The notes: generated from the sequence alone by a model not told the origin. A stretch of DNA of 64,000 nucleotides from Dioscorea cayenensis subsp. rotundata (GCF_009730915.1 NC_052486.1:23155589-23219588); one strand, 5' to 3'; shown: positions 47,520 to 61,159, numbered from the stretch's first letter. Made by a program: numbers and translations.

Positions 47520-48930
47520 ATTTGAATTTGATGAATACAGCAGAGACAGCAGATAAGATAATTAGTAAATAAAAATTTAATGGTGAAAAAGAAAATTGAG
47601 TTCTGAATATATAAAGTTTGCAGAGAGAAATGCGTGGATGATGAATTGCCACAAGAATGGTGATGGAGACATTAAAACTTGGACATCTCTGAGACAGCTT
47701 TTAGCATTTGGATGCATCTCATTGGATGAATGCAGCCTTTCCAAAAGCCTCAATTGATCTTATATATATATATATATATATAGTACAAAATGGATAAATG
47801 GTGGTGAATTAAATAAAAGAATTCGTAAAATATTGATTTTTACATCAACTGTATTTAATTTATTATTGTTATAATTGTGGATAATTCACATCAGAGATAT
47901 GTACATAAACGATGAGTTAATATCTCAACACATCTGTGCCTTCACTTTGCTTGAAATGAGAATATAAACACTCCAATTGTCAGAGAATAAGAAAGAATAT
48001 ATAGTCTAAGATTGCAAATCTAAAACAAATCTGGTGTCAAATACACACCACAAACAAACAAGCATCAAATCCTCACTCTGAAACAGTTTTGTTAAACAAT
48101 TTTGCATTGTAAAAAAATGTACAGTTACATTTTGTCTCTGTTATTCATTTGTTTCTTTATATATACAAAAGCGTTGTAATGCATTTGATATATCACTAAA
48201 TAAAATTCAAATATTCAGAATGAATCTCTCATACTCTCAATCTCAAAACTAAAGGATTTTTTATACCAATGGACTAAGAGATTATTGGCATATTTTAATT
48301 TAATTTCAAATAATTATTTTTTTAAGAATTTATTTATAAAATTTATAATAAATAAATAAATAAATAAATAAAAAAGTTTGCACGGGAACGGATACATGTT
48401 GGATACCCATTTTCTAGAAAAAAGTACAAAATACATGAAAACAAATTAAAATTAATTAATGGTCCCTCTTTGCATTATGTTGTACAATATCCCCTCTTGA
48501 TAATGGCACTTTCGTTGCTGTCTCAACCAACACTTGGACAGCTACTTCACATCCAACCTTTTTTCTCTTTACTTTTTTTAATTTTATAGATGTTAGTGTG
48601 TGTATATATATATAAGCAATATTATCTGTTTGTATAATAACAATTAGTGTCATTTATAATTTTGCTCCTTTATCGAATCTAATTAATATATCCTTGCTAA
48701 CTTTACTTATTTATAACTTTATATTTTTTTTCTAGAAGTTTCTTATAAAATAAGAGTTTATATGAATGTTATCTCAATTTTCATCTTTCATATCTAATGA
48801 TTTCTTGATTTCTATGCCATACATTCTTCCTTTACCTTGACTTTGAACTTTCAAGAACTGGTTTAAAATGTAGTAATGAAAAGATAATGGATCAAAATGC
48901 AAAAAAAAGGTTCACTTTATAAGGCTCTTA
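47520..48930. other. Intergenic, no recognised gene
   Basis: AT-rich sequence with (TA)n at 47760-47781 and (AAAT)n near 48349-48370. A 65-codon minus-strand frame (48456-48653) has no motif. Confidence 0.5.
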
Positions 48931-48935
48931 CGTAT

Positions 48936-48990
48936 CATACGTGGCCATATTTGAGCCACCGATGTATGTGGACGTGGACGTCACGTGCAT
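48936..48990 (+). promoter_or_regulatory. ABRE/G-box cluster upstream of the LOL1-like gene
   Basis: ACGTGGCC (48939-48946) and GACGTGGACGTCACGTGC (48971-48988) give four ACGT cores within 50 bases, in ABRE, C-box and G-box contexts. The cluster lies about 330-380 bases upstream of the start codon and just before the presumed 5' UTR exon. bZIP binding and stress/ABA regulation are inferences. Confidence 0.55.
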
Positions 48991-49313
48991 GGCCAACACT
49001 TTACCAAAATGCCCTCCATTTCCAATCCAAATCAAAATATGCTCCTCATATTACACTCTGAGAATGAGACTGTGACTGAGTCTGTTATTAATCTGAGAAA
49101 CACCAACAATGAAATGTTGCAAATCTAGTGCTGCAAAACACCAACATGGCATGTTCAGGTGATTTCCCATTTTTTTTTTAAATTTTTTTTTTCCTGATTT
49201 ATAGATCTAAAGAAATATATTTCTGATCTAATTTCTATCTGGTTTCTAATTTGCAGTTCTTTTCTTTGCTTGATTCATCACCATTGAAACAGTTACTGAT
49301 ATATCTGCAAGCA

Positions 49314-50119
49314 ATGCCAGTTCCTCTTGCTCCTTATCCTACACCTCCAGTCCCATTCATTCAACCAAATGGTATCATTTTCTACTGAAATTTTATCAGT
49401 GATTTTTCAGAAAGGGAAATTCTTAAGATTGCAGTAATTTGATGATCTGTTTATCTGTGTATATTTGTTCAATTTTCAATGAATTTTTATCTGTTTTTCA
49501 GGTAATCAAAGCCATCTTGTTTGTTCAGGATGCAGAAATCTTCTTCTTTATCCAGTTGGTGCAACCTCTGTTTGTTGTGCTGTTTGCAGTGTAATCACTA
49601 GTGTGCCTCCACCAGGTACAAATATCATTAAAGTAGTATTACAATGGCAATAATTCACAGTTAATTTCTAGATCCATTGATGAAGTTATTCAAGTTCAAA
49701 CAGGAACAGAAATGGCGCAATTGGTTTGTGGAGGATGTCATACTCTTTTAATGTATGTTCGCGGAGCGACAAATGTTCAGTGTTCATGTTGTCACACTGT
49801 GAATTTGGCTCTGGAAGGTGAGAATTTGTGTGTTGAATACATGAAATTTATCATCATGTTTACTGATTAAATTGAGATTGATATGCAGCAAATCAAGTAG
49901 CACATGTTAACTGTGGAAACTGCAGAATGCTGTTAATGTATCAATACGGTGCGAGATCTGTGAAATGTGCAGTTTGTAACTTTGTTACATCAATTGGGGT
50001 CAGTTTATGGATTGTATTACTTATAAACTTTGTCGTCGGATTGAAGATGAAGGTATTAATTTTGTTCAGTTTGTTTTCTCCAGGCATTTCCGAGTACTGA
50101 GCAGAAGGTAGGTGCTTGA
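49314..50119 (+). CDS. LOL1: LOL1-like protein (LSD1-type zinc finger), complete
   Basis: Five coding exons, 49314-49371, 49502-49615, 49704-49817, 49889-49998 and 50084-50119, with GT-AG junctions and matching phases, encode 143 aa. The start [15 protein letters not shown] is that of plant LOL1. Three LSD1-type zinc fingers (C..CR.LL.YP.GA..V.C..C) each occupy one exon: C27/C30/C45/C48, C66/C69 and partners, and C104/C107/C122/C125. LOL proteins are nuclear or cytosolic regulators of programmed cell death and stress responses, with Arabidopsis LOL1 acting against LSD1. An upstream non-coding exon ending near 49158 (TTCAG/GTGATT) and spliced to TTTGCAG at 49257 is likely. The last codons after STEQK could instead be a GTAGGT donor to a tiny further exon; reading through gives VGA and a stop. 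Confidence 0.95.
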
Positions 50120-50875
50120 AGCTTAGATTCAGCAGTGCAAAACTACAAACATATGTGTCTTTTGATAGTGAAGGCTTTTTTATTGAGGTTGTGATGAAAT
50201 GTATAGAGTTAATTTTCCATTCTGGGTTTTTCTTTTCTTTGGTTTTTTTTTTTTATGTTTTTTCTTGGCTTCATATAATAAGCAGTTTTGGGAGGCTTGG
50301 ATTGCAATGTATTATGAGAACAATTCTGAAAACAAGAATTCCATATCTACATCCATGTTTTTTTTTTCTCTTCTTTTCTTTGTGCCTTAAAATAGAAATC
50401 TGCAATTACAAAACTAAGAGATATGTAAAGCGCGCCGGACGTTACAAGATAAGGACCTATAATCCACTAGCGATGAAGACAAACTAACAAATTAGGAAGA
50501 AGAAGAACAACCAGAACTTAGTGACACCCAGAAAATAATCATCGGGAGATCATCCTATCATGGTTTATTTATAATTGTCCATAACTCAATAAAATCTTTT
50601 AACATTATTAAAAATAAATAAATACTCAATTACATTAATTACAACACCTCAACTAAAATATGAGAGAGAAAAGAATCTTATGCAAAATTTATTGATTCAC
50701 AAGGATATCTTCAAACACATTAGTTATGTTGGAAGGAATACTTCTGAACAATCTCCATCTCTTGTTAACTAAGAAAGATATTTGAACATGGATTAAGATT
50801 TCATAAATTATACACAATTACACAAGGTGGAAAGAATAAAAAAAAAATTCTCAAATTTAATATCCAATATATGAA
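50120..50875. other. 3' region of the LOL1-like gene and intergenic sequence
   Basis: Probable 3' UTR to about 50400 with T-rich tracts; no other gene seen. A 123-codon frame overlapping the end of LOL1 is chance. Confidence 0.5.
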
Positions 50876-50877
50876 CA

Positions 50878-51165
50878 TTATGGAAAGCAAAAGCAACAAT
50901 CACCACTCAAAATTCAAAAGATATGCTCCGGATTAACAAAATAAATCAGAAGGTGGTGCCAATGAACAACAAATTGAACAAAATGGAGATCATGGAAAGA
51001 AAAAGCAACAATCACCCACTCAAAATTAAATAGATAAACTCTTGTCTAACAAGATAAATCAGAAGACCAGACCAATGAACAACATATTGTACAAATTAAA
51101 TACTTGAGCTCTAGATTAACAAGATAAATCCCAAGAGAAGACCAATGAGCAACACATTGACAGCA
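50878..51165 (+). repeat. Tandem repeat, unit about 113 bp, 2.5 copies
   Basis: CATGGAAAGAAAAAGCAACA, GATTAACAAGATAAATC and GACCAATGAACAACA-type words recur at intervals of about 113 bases; the third copy lacks its first half. Confidence 0.85.
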
Positions 51166-51736
51166 TGATTGTCATATCAGTTGACTTAATAAACATCCCA
51201 AAAGTCAATAGTTTGAACAAGTAGCCAATCTGAATACTTTTCAGTACAAGAAAGCAAGGTTTTGATTGCTTCTGTTCTGATGTTGTTCAAGTTTGATTGG
51301 CCAGCTTTAACTTCAAGTCTTCAATACTTCATAGACATATAAATATACAATAAATGTAACATATCATTACTTCCATTAGACTTAACAGAGCATGGACCAT
51401 GTGTTCATTACCATCATGATTTGTTTCAGCAACCACCATGAGTTGAGGCTAATAAGGGGGTTCAACCTATCTCATTATATTTAGTAGCCTATATAGAGTA
51501 TATGTCATGCAAGTGACCAAAATAAATATAGAAATAGACAAGATTTTTGCTCTCACTATACACAACCATTATTCATATATTGTCAATGTTAACGATAAAA
51601 GTCAAATAATTGCAGCTTTGAGGATGAGGAATAGTGGATAATTTATGCCTGCCTTTCGCTTGTTATTAACACCCAATCTTCCTATATTACCTTTCAATAT
51701 CTGGATTATTCATATTAGAAAGTAACTTGAATCTCC
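51166..51736. other. Intergenic and 3' UTR of the CHY1-like gene
   Basis: No repeat or ORF of note. The 3' UTR of the minus-strand gene must lie here. Confidence 0.5.
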
Positions 51737-54700
51737 TCAGAGCTTTGATCGAGATAAAATGGGAGTGTTGCGCCTTGTTGGAAGTTTTAAATCTGGCCAG
51801 TTATCAACCTTTGAAAAATATCGATCCACCGTTTGGTCATCTATTTGTTCTAGGCGTGATGGCTCCCACTGCAAGAGTAAATAATAAGAAGAATGAATCC
51901 ACAGGGAATGCTATTTGATTGAATTTTTGGGATGGAAGGAATAGTTCATATGAGAATCCAACCTTCGGGTTTCTATCCTTGTCCACCAATATAGCCCGAC
52001 AACCCTGCATCAGTAAAGATCGGAACAGTTTATATGGAGAATAGAAAAGTGGTCAACAGTTTCATACAAAATAAATTCATGGTTAAGACCTCAAAGAAAT
52101 CCTTGCTGACTTCTTTCCGTAGGACATGGCAAATCATACGGTATTCTCGGATGAGGCACGTCCCAACTCTTTGCAGTCTCCCTTCTCTGATCTGCATTTG
52201 CACAATGAGAAGTGCTTGATAGATTTAGTAGCGCTGAAAAACCTAGAAGTCAGCTAACTTGTATGTGCAATCACATGCTACCAAAATGTGTTCTAGAATG
52301 TGAGTGAAAGGTGAAAATTATCTTTTAAACTCTTTCTAACCTGCAAAAAAAAATATATATTTAGAAAATTCAGAAACACAAACAAAATCCATACCGATCT
52401 AAGAGAGATTTTAAGACTCATAGGAGAAGCCTTCTTCAAGGACTGAAGTGCAGCCTTAATCCATTCCTCTGCTACACTTTCAGCCTCCTGCTCCTGCAAT
52501 AACAAGCACATATCACAGAAGGCAAAGAAACAGAAGTTTTTCATTATTATTATTGAGAGACAGACCTAGGAAGGAATAATAATAGATTAGTTGCATAACT
52601 AAATTTTTTAATGCAATCCTTTTTAATAGCATTAACTTACAAGAGCTTGTATTATCTCTTCAACTGTTCTCTTAGAAAAGCACTTGTCGATTATTTCCAA
52701 CCTAGAAAAACAAATTCACAGAAGAAAATAAACACAATAAGATTTCAAACAATTGCATCACAAGATGCAGTAGTAAATAGATGAATTGGCATTGGAGAGT
52801 AAATGGGCATGTATGCACCACATTGCAATTGATTAACACAGCAGTTAGTCATGGCCAAGCAAACACAGGACACCATATTTAAAAACATCCGCCAAAAGGA
52901 CAGGAGAATTACAAGCATATTATTCATAAGCAACGAACTCACCTATTAAAAGCACTACCTTCCTTAACAGGAACTTCTTGTGAAAATTGATCAATGATTG
53001 CGCAAACAGCAAAATGATCAGAAGTGTCCGCCTTAACTAATGCCTCCTCCAGCATACCCAATTTCTGTTAAAAAGATGAAATCAGCAGGCATTTATCACT
53101 GGTGCATGAAAGTCTTTGACTGTTATCTAAATTACAAATTAGGCCATAAAATCCAAAAGAAGCCCCTGAGCAGCTATTGAGCGACAAGCATATATATATA
53201 TATATATTGCAAATTTGGCTGTTACAATGATTATTTAATGCTATACTCAATAATGAACCAAGGAAAAGAAGCACGGCAGAGTGAACTCCAAATGTATCAA
53301 CAAGATGCATATTGAGGAAGAGCAATTCAATCAGGTACAATCATTTTCTTTTTCATCCTCATTACTTACTGAGGAGGTAACAAAATGAGTTGCAAGGCCA
53401 CAGGCAAGCATTTCAGCGCCATCTAATCTGGCACCAGTTAAACCAACATATTCACCTGAAAGAGAAATACATGAAATCTGAGCAATGACAAAAAATTTGA
53501 GTCAAGTATCTGGCCCTCCTAACAAAAATAAAGATATGAGGAAGAGTAAAGAAGTCCCAGCCATAAAAAATTTAACAACTATCTTCCATAAAAAAAAAAG
53601 GGATAAAGAATACAATTTAGTCGGCCTAATGAAAGCAAAGCCATATTTATATACATAAATGCAGCGAACTTAAGAAATGCTAAGTTCTCAATGCATAAGT
53701 TATTATCATAAAAGATTACCAAAGTACCCAGGAAGCCTGGATAGGAAAAAAGAAGCACCAATATCTGGAAATAGTCCTAGGGCAGTTTCTGGCATTGCAA
53801 AGACCTGCAACATTCATTGTAAGAGGTGATGCTCACAGATCGCACAACAAAGGATTCATTCTCTGAACAGGATGCCATACTGAATTCTCTGTAGCAACTC
53901 GAAATCTCCCATGGACGGAAACACCGGCGCCACCTCCCATGACAATGCCATTGAGAATGGAGACCTTCATATTTAATTCTGATCAGATTAAAGAGGAAAA
54001 TAGGGAAAACTGACCATACTACAGATTCAACAAATACCCTATGGAATGCTCAGTAAAGTCAATATAGTGTCACCTGAGGTTTGCTGTAAGTTGCAATTAT
54101 ATAATTTACTGTAAACTCTGTCCAGAAAAAATGCCCACCCACAGTCCAATCATCTGATAATAAAAAATTAATTGTACATCAAATCCTGGATGAAATTAGC
54201 AACACATACCAAACTTTTTTAACAAGCTATAATCGATAGCAGTGTGTGGAAGATGCTTTGTTGAGAGAGCCAATTCTAGATGAATACAATATATAAGATA
54301 ATAGTAGTAGTAATAATAACAATTACAAATAAAAATCATCTAGACATTGCGACTAGTAGACCTGGGCAGTTTTATAAACAGGAATCAAATTTCAGAAGTA
54401 AACCGTGCATTAGGAAAAAATGTCAAAAATCTCTTTGCCCCTCAAACTAGGCAGGCTGGAGAAGAGGACAAATAGAAATACGACCTTTTGCTATGGAATT
54501 CACTACTGCTGCAACATCACCACCAGCACAAAAAGCCCTTCCTTTTCCCTGACACAATTTAGCTAGCCAAGGATTAGAATGCCAAATCCCACTTTACCAA
54601 GTGGTCTCCTTCCTCTAACTCTTTTCCATGCTAAGTCCATCAACTTTTCTAGATAAAGTAATGAAAACTAGTAAATAAGAATCCATGTAATAATACCTTC

Positions 54701-55414
54701 ATGATCAATAATTTCACTTTCGGGTCCTCCTCATACTCAGTCAGAAGCCTAAATAATTCCTGGATCTGTATCATTAGATCAAATACAAAACATGAACTCA
54801 AGAATATTTAGCCCCATTATAATATCCCTGTAGTGTTTAATCATTCAAAGACTGAATATATTCGCTCAAAAGATGATACAAGAGTTACTTCATCTTTTCT
54901 TTTCCATGATAAAAGAAAAGAATATAAACCATATAACTTTTATCAGGGTGAAACTTGAAACATCTAAAAACTGAATATTAACTATACTCATACATGACTG
55001 CAACAACTAAAGGAAGCAAATTTATCTGAACAACAATTGCATCTACATGGAAAAAGTTTATATTTGATGCTAATTAAGCATAATAACAACGAATGAAAGC
55101 AAAGTAAGAACTTGATACCATTGGAGCTGACAAAGCATTCAATTGCCGAGGTCTGTTCAATGTTACTATCCTTGCAAACCCCTTTTCCTCAACCAAAACC
55201 TATCAGAAACCATGAAAACCCCAAAAGAAATCTTCAATCGAGCAATCTAAGTTATCAAGCAAGTATAATTCACAGCAAACACATCGAAATCAAACAAGTG
55301 TATAGCCCAGGACCATAACCACGCGAAATGCATAGAAACATGATCAAACACTAGAGAAAGATGTTGGTATACCTGATCGGTCCTCCCTTTGCTGGGAAAA
55401 CTCGGATCCGCCAT
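51737..55414 (-). CDS. CHY1: 3-hydroxyisobutyryl-CoA hydrolase, peroxisomal CHY1 type, complete
   Basis: Fourteen coding exons on the minus strand (55373-55414, 55119-55199, 54697-54765, 54485-54548, 54074-54153, 53881-53964, 53720-53804, 53370-53455, 52943-53064, 52641-52701, 52395-52493, 52090-52191, 51963-52004, 51737-51868) join in phase with GT-AG introns to give 382 aa. The crotonase fold is clear: [14 protein letters not shown] (65-78), the oxyanion-hole loop MGGGAGVS (about 121-128), and [12 protein letters not shown] with E146 and D154, the pair that corresponds to the catalytic residues of HIBCH. The protein ends SRSKL, a peroxisomal targeting signal type 1. It hydrolyses 3-hydroxyisobutyryl-CoA in valine breakdown and affects peroxisomal beta-oxidation. 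An in-frame upstream Met (55549) exists, but [14 protein letters not shown] fits the family start. No broken motif is seen. Confidence 0.96.
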
Positions 55415-56940
55415 TGATGATCTCGATTTCGGATAGAGAAGCGAGAAGACGAGCGCGGGTTGGAGTTGGAGTTGGAAGTCGGCGAACCAAGAGATGAGAA
55501 AATTCGGGTCGGATTCTTCAAGATCCGAAACCCGAACATAGAACAGCATCCGAATCCGTTAGGAGTTAAAAACTCAATTTTATTTTTATAAAATAAACTT
55601 TTTACTTTTATTTTTATTAGCACAAGTTTTAGAAATAAAAAAATAGAAAATATATTTTTATAAATAATCAAATCAATGAATGTTTATTTATGGGTTAATA
55701 TAATAATTAAATATTTTTTAATAAAAAATTATTTAAATAAATTTAAAAATAAAATTTCATCACGTATCAATATCAATATCATGAGTCAACGATCACTTCA
55801 TCTATTGGCAATTTAGTATTGTATTCCCTATATAAGATATTCATATTTTTGCCAAGATGACGAGTTTGAACGTCAACTCAAAAGTTAGAGCACAAGTGTT
55901 TTATGGTAGTAACTCTACACATGCATGTGCACACTCATGAAGTTGTTTGTCTAGATTTTATTCTTTTAAACAAAGAAAAAAATAAATATTTGTATATTTA
56001 AACTGAAGATTTAAAAAAAAAATGAATATAAAATAAATTTTTTAGTTATTAGATATGTTTTTAATCCTAAACAATATAATTCAAATCCATGACATTGGTT
56101 ATGATAAAAAAATACAAAAGATAAACACTAATTATTGCTAGTCTTAATGAATTCAAGCATTTGTTTTTTGATGCTAAGTAGATGAAATTTCGTCATTCTT
56201 TCTTTGCATTGCTTTGCACGCATCGTCTCAAGTAATTTGCCTCCAAAAACCAGGACAAGCTTTCCCATCTACGCATCAATTCTAAGCTTGTTTTTCAATG
56301 AAGTTACTAACAAATAATTAACTTTATAATTAATATATACTAAGATATCCCATGCATGGAACACACACACACACATATATATATATATGTATATATATAT
56401 AATTGCAATGATATAGAGATTCGAGAACATCAAATTAAAGACAAATGTGTACGCAATTTAATTATTAATTTAAAGGTGTTTATCATGCCAAGGAACCTTA
56501 CATACATGACACTTCAATTAATTCATTGTTATTATCAAGACTTCATATGCGCTACAAATATATTCCCTTACATCTAAACACCAGAATAAGATTTTAATGA
56601 AACTAACATTCTTGTTTCCTCATTAGTCATTACAAGTCATACTCTTAGATAACAACTAAATAATCATATAATAACATGCATATATAACTTTGGACGTTTA
56701 AGACAATGCTAACACACATCCCACTTGCGTCTATCTTTCTAACCCTAACCCTATCCCTATCAACTCTCTTTCCCTTCACTGCATTCCAACTTTGGTGATA
56801 CACTCGGAGATTTCATTAATTAATTTTTTTCTTATATATCTTCTTATATATATATATATACATATACTATTATAAAATTGTTTTATGGGGTTTATACATG
56901 TATAAACCCTAAGCTAATGACACTTACTTATTAGTACTAT
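55415..56940. other. Intergenic region between divergent genes (CHY1-like and C2H2 factor)
   Basis: About 1.5 kb, AT-rich, serving as the shared upstream region of the minus-strand CHY1-like gene and the plus-strand zinc-finger gene. Microsatellites (CA)n/(TA)n at 56361-56400 and (TA)n near 56848. No TE ends recognised. Confidence 0.6.
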
Positions 56941-56956
56941 ATATAGTACTGTTTTC

Positions 56957-57463
56957 ATGGCAACTGAACTCAGTCTACTGTCAATGACTCAACTTCAAAA
57001 ACAGCGGCCGGAGAAGAACATCGCCGGAAAGTGGAGGTGGCCACGGCGAAGGACCGGCGAAGAAGATGAATCTTGGGAGGTAAAAGCCTTTGCAGAGGAC
57101 ACAAACAGTGCATTAGGGACAACATGGCCTCCAAGGTCCTACACTTGTACCTTTTGCCGGAGAGAGTTTAGGTCAGCTCAGGCACTCGGTGGCCACATGA
57201 ACGTTCACCGGAGAGACCGGGCAAAGCTCCGGCAATCCTTTCAGGCTTCTGAGCAATCTTCTCCGGTGATGTTTAAGCCACCAGAGTTTGTGGTTAAAGG
57301 TGATCATGGTGCTTTTCATAGCATGAGCTTTTTCTATTCTTTTCCGGTGATAGCACAGTCTCCAGTGACCGGAAAAAGGTCAGAGACTAGTGAGAGTGGT
57401 GATGGAGGTGGTGGTGCTGTGGTTGAAGAAGGAATTGATCTTGAGCTTCGTCTTGGATGGTGA
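56957..57463 (+). CDS. SUPERMAN-like single C2H2 zinc-finger transcription repressor
   Basis: An intronless 168-aa protein. Residues 62-84 ([20 protein letters not shown] and on) form one plant C2H2 finger with C64, C67, H80, H84 and the plant-specific QALGGH helix. The C-terminal DLELRLGW (161-168) is an EAR repression motif (LELRL). This architecture, finger in the N-terminal half and EAR at the end, defines the SUPERMAN/RBE/ZFP10/ZFP11/LATE group: nuclear repressors of developmental genes that recruit TOPLESS-type corepressors. Which member is orthologous cannot be decided here. The start ATG follows tttttc and no upstream in-frame Met exists nearby. A basic stretch ([10 protein letters not shown]) before the finger may be a nuclear localisation signal. 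TATATA sequences at about 56940 could be its TATA box. Confidence 0.95.
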   Translation: MATELSLLSMTQLQKQRPEKNIAGKWRWPRRRTGEEDESWEVKAFAEDTNSALGTTWPPRSYTCTFCRREFRSAQALGGHMNVHRRDRAKLRQSFQASEQSSPVMFKPPEFVVKGDHGAFHSMSFFYSFPVIAQSPVTGKRSETSESGDGGGGAVVEEGIDLELRLGW

Positions 57464-57469
57464 TTTCAA

Positions 57470-58640
57470 GCGCTATATATATATATTGAATGAGAAATTT
57501 AAAATGCTAAAAGTTTGTAGTATTTTGTCCGCCAACTTGTTTTCTTGTTGTTCTTTTTTTCTTTTTTTGTTTAAAATTATAGAGAGAAAAAATAAATTAA
57601 CGATAAAAAAAAAAATCTCATTAATTTTTATTTTTGATCATAATACTCCATGCAATCTCAAAATTATATATAAATAAATACATCTTTCAAATGCTCTTTT
57701 ATCTCTGTCCTTGGAGTGAGTGTTTGTGTTTTTCTTGAAAAATTAGTTAATTCAAATCTCATATGGGGTGAGGTATTAACTCCATATTTGTATACATATT
57801 TGATCTAATTCATCCGAATTTTATAAAAAATTTTTTTATATTTACCCCAATTATTTGAAGAAGGAAATGTCTTTTAAATAAATTTATATTTTGAATATAT
57901 ATAAATTATTGAGAAATAGAACACATATCAAAAAAAACAAAAGCAATCACACAAATACAAGAACGGAGTTGCTATTGATTATCTTATTTAAAAATTAAGA
58001 TTATATATTTACATGAATATATATATATAAATCCTATCCAGTAAAATTTTACCAAAATACCACTGTACTGTACTGCGGGGGGTGTTGCCCCCACCCACAC
58101 CCCCAACTCTTATTGTCACATCTCCTCTAATGGGCTCCGCACCCACATTGTGTTCTGTTGCTCAGTTCCGTTCTACTCCGCTCCAGTATCTATCCACCTT
58201 CACCCTAGTATATGAACCACATACAATATATCTTATATATAAAACTTCACTCTAATTAATTGTGAAATGAAAATAGATGTAAATAAATTTATATTTTGAA
58301 TATATATACACACATATACACGCGACACCTCTTCCAAGGACATGCATAGATTCAAAATTTACGCATGGTCTCCCTAAACATCTTTAATAAAATGGACTAA
58401 ACATATGCTCATATAAGTATAATATTTAACAAAGGACGTACTTGATTAAAATATGTTTATATATGTCGTTGCTTCTTTAATATAACCATGCTTTAGTCCA
58501 ATTAAACAAAAAAAATTATCAGTCCATATATATTGACCGCATATATATACTTATATATTATAAAAATAATAACAATAAAATTGAAAAAATCAAACATATT
58601 AGTCAAAGGACAGTTTGGAGTTCTTAACATCGATCTTGTG
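57470..58640. other. Intergenic, no recognised gene
   Basis: 3' UTR of the zinc-finger gene followed by AT-rich sequence. A C-rich patch at 58075-58110 (CCCCCACCCACACCCCC) stands out but has no known match. Confidence 0.5.
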
Positions 58641-58649
58641 TAAAGAGAG

Positions 58650-58862
58650 TTGGTGACCCTGGAGCTTTTTTGGCATCCCTTTCAAATTCCATTTAATTGT
58701 TGAGTTTCCTAATTAGTCCATCTTGGGAAATGCCTCTTTGTTAGTATCAGTGTTGTGGATCTTCAACTGCTAGTGGAAGTTCTATCTCATCTATTGTCTT
58801 TTGTTTTATATCACTCAGTAGGGCATTGATTTTTTATGGTTTACCCATTTTTTCAAAAAATA
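58650..58862 (+). mobile_element. Possible LINE 3' stub
   Basis: Ends TTTATGGTTTACCCATTTTT plus CAAAAAA at about 58834-58860, like the LINE stubs elsewhere in the window. Start and target duplication not found. Confidence 0.4.
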
Positions 58863-61150
58863 TATATCTATATATATACATCAAATTAACTTTAATTGAT
58901 CGGTTTTGAGTATAAGCCAAATTATGATGATGAATATAAACTAAAAACAAAAAAAAAACTTTCATGCAATATATGTTCATATCATAATATTAAAATGGAT
59001 GAACCAATTTAATTTTCTCAAATAAATTCATTCTATGACAGAATTAACTAAGAATTATTAATTTACAAATATCAGTGATGTACACAAAGGAATGAAAACA
59101 TGAAAAAGACCCAAAGAAAATTATTTTTCATACAGTAGAATAATTTAAAGCCTTCGATAGCTTATAGCTGTGAAAGATACAATTAATATTTAGAATATAT
59201 ATATTAATATATATATATATATTATAGTCTTTAGTTGAATAGACCGAATAATATATCAACCACCCATTTACAAAGGAAGTTGAGAGGTTGATTAAACAAA
59301 GCAAGGTTGGTTGACTACATCAAAGCATTGATATTTTCTAGACAGAAACATTACAAATGAAAGCAAAAACTCAATATTTTTCAAAGTATTAGGTCAATGT
59401 ATATTATTTAGCCCATATTTGGCTATATGGTTTGGAGTATTAATTATATTGTATATTTTTAAGTTTTTGTCTGATCAATCCAACTCACCTTTTGCTTGCA
59501 ACCATTACCACATATCTGAGAAACTAGCCTTTACAATGTATTTATATATGTTTGTTGTTACAAATACTAAGCCTGGAAGGATTATATAATAATAATAATA
59601 ATAATATGTACATGAGAAAATTTGATTGCATATATATACACACAAAAAGAGTTAATTATTGTTAATATATTCTTATTGAGCGATGATTTTTTTATCTTCC
59701 CAATTGCAGACAATTTATATTTAAAAAAATATTTTTTTCCTTTGATAAGGGTAGTTTAGTCTTTTTAAAATAATTAGTGACTCATATTAGATGGTTATAG
59801 AACCTAACAAAGATTACATATATCTAGTGATGAAATGAATTCTCAATCACTCTTTTCTCTTAATATTACTTATCACTGGACAATTTTATTTTCTCATCTT
59901 CTTCAATTCTTTTTTTATTTTTTTTATTTTTTCTAGTTATCTGATAAAAGAAAAGGCTAAAAAGTAAAGCAAAAGAAATAAAGGCACATTTATTTAAAAT
60001 GATGAAATACAATGCATCTTTGATACTCCAATTAACTTGACAGAGCATTCACGCATGAAAACACCATAAAAGTTGAATCTACGTGCATTAAACCATGCAT
60101 GCACGTAGACCAAGAATTCAAATGTGTCCCATGTATTAATAGTTAATAATGACTAATTAAATTGCAATCAAATGCATGAGCTGGATGAATATCAAATTCA
60201 TTTATGATGGAAATGCTTGCTATCAGTCTGAGATAAAAAGATTATTATTTTGGAACTTTATTTTTAAAAAACATAGTTAATTAGAAATTATCAGCAATAT
60301 ATTATATATGTATGTATGTGTATCTTTCAAAATTCAGGTAAAAAATAAAAAAGATTAATTAAAATTCTCAAATTTGATTGAATTTTTAAATGGGAAAGTA
60401 TTAGGAAAATTGTCAAATTTATTTAAGGGTGGAAAGGATGCTAAGAGATAAAGATTAATTATGAAAAATTATTTTTTTCATAAATAAGGAAACAAAAATC
60501 ATTTATTTTTTCATTTTTTAAATTAAAGTATAAAATAAATAAATATGTGTTTTTTTATTGAATTTGTATATGCTTTCTTTGAAATAAATGATAGCTATTC
60601 CTTGATAATATATATTTTTTAAAAAAATCTATTTATTCTGCATAAGAGAATTTTATCTTTGCCTGATAAGAATCTTTGAAAAAAATGAATTTGGAGAATC
60701 AATTCAAAAGTTGTTTTTTTAAATAAATATTTGGACTTATATTTATTCGGGGCATAAATAAAAACTAAGATTATAAATTATATATATATATATATAAACA
60801 AAAACGACAAACACTAGACACATTAGGGGTGAACGCACGAATAGATAATTAATTGTTTAATCTACGCAATCTCAACTAGGGATAATGGCCTTTGATTGTG
60901 AGTTTACATTCACAACCAGTAACTCATTATCATTATTACTTCTAATAATTCTTGAACTTAAAGTCATTTCATCATTGATTTTTCGCACTAATGGCAAGCA
61001 TTACTAGGCTTCGTGTCTTTTTGTCAAATATATTTTCTATATTCAAATCCATTACCATTGAAAAAACACAAATTATATATATAATAAAAATATTTATTAT
61101 ACATTAAAAAAAATACAAATATATATATATATCTGAGAGGATAATGCGAT
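58863..61150. other. Intergenic, no recognised gene
   Basis: AT-rich sequence with many short (TA)n runs and an (ATA)n run at 59588-59604. The only structured site is the inverted repeat at 60078-60109. Confidence 0.5.
60078..60109. repeat. Short perfect inverted repeat
   Basis: TCTACGTGCAT and ATGCACGTAGA are 11-base inverted copies, 10 bases apart, each containing an ACGTGC core. Confidence 0.7.
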
Positions 61151-61159
61151 ATTATTATT

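Noticed and set aside
50116..50487. 123-codon frame after the LOL1-like gene
   Set aside because: Overlaps the LOL1 stop in another frame and runs through T-rich 3' UTR; no motif.
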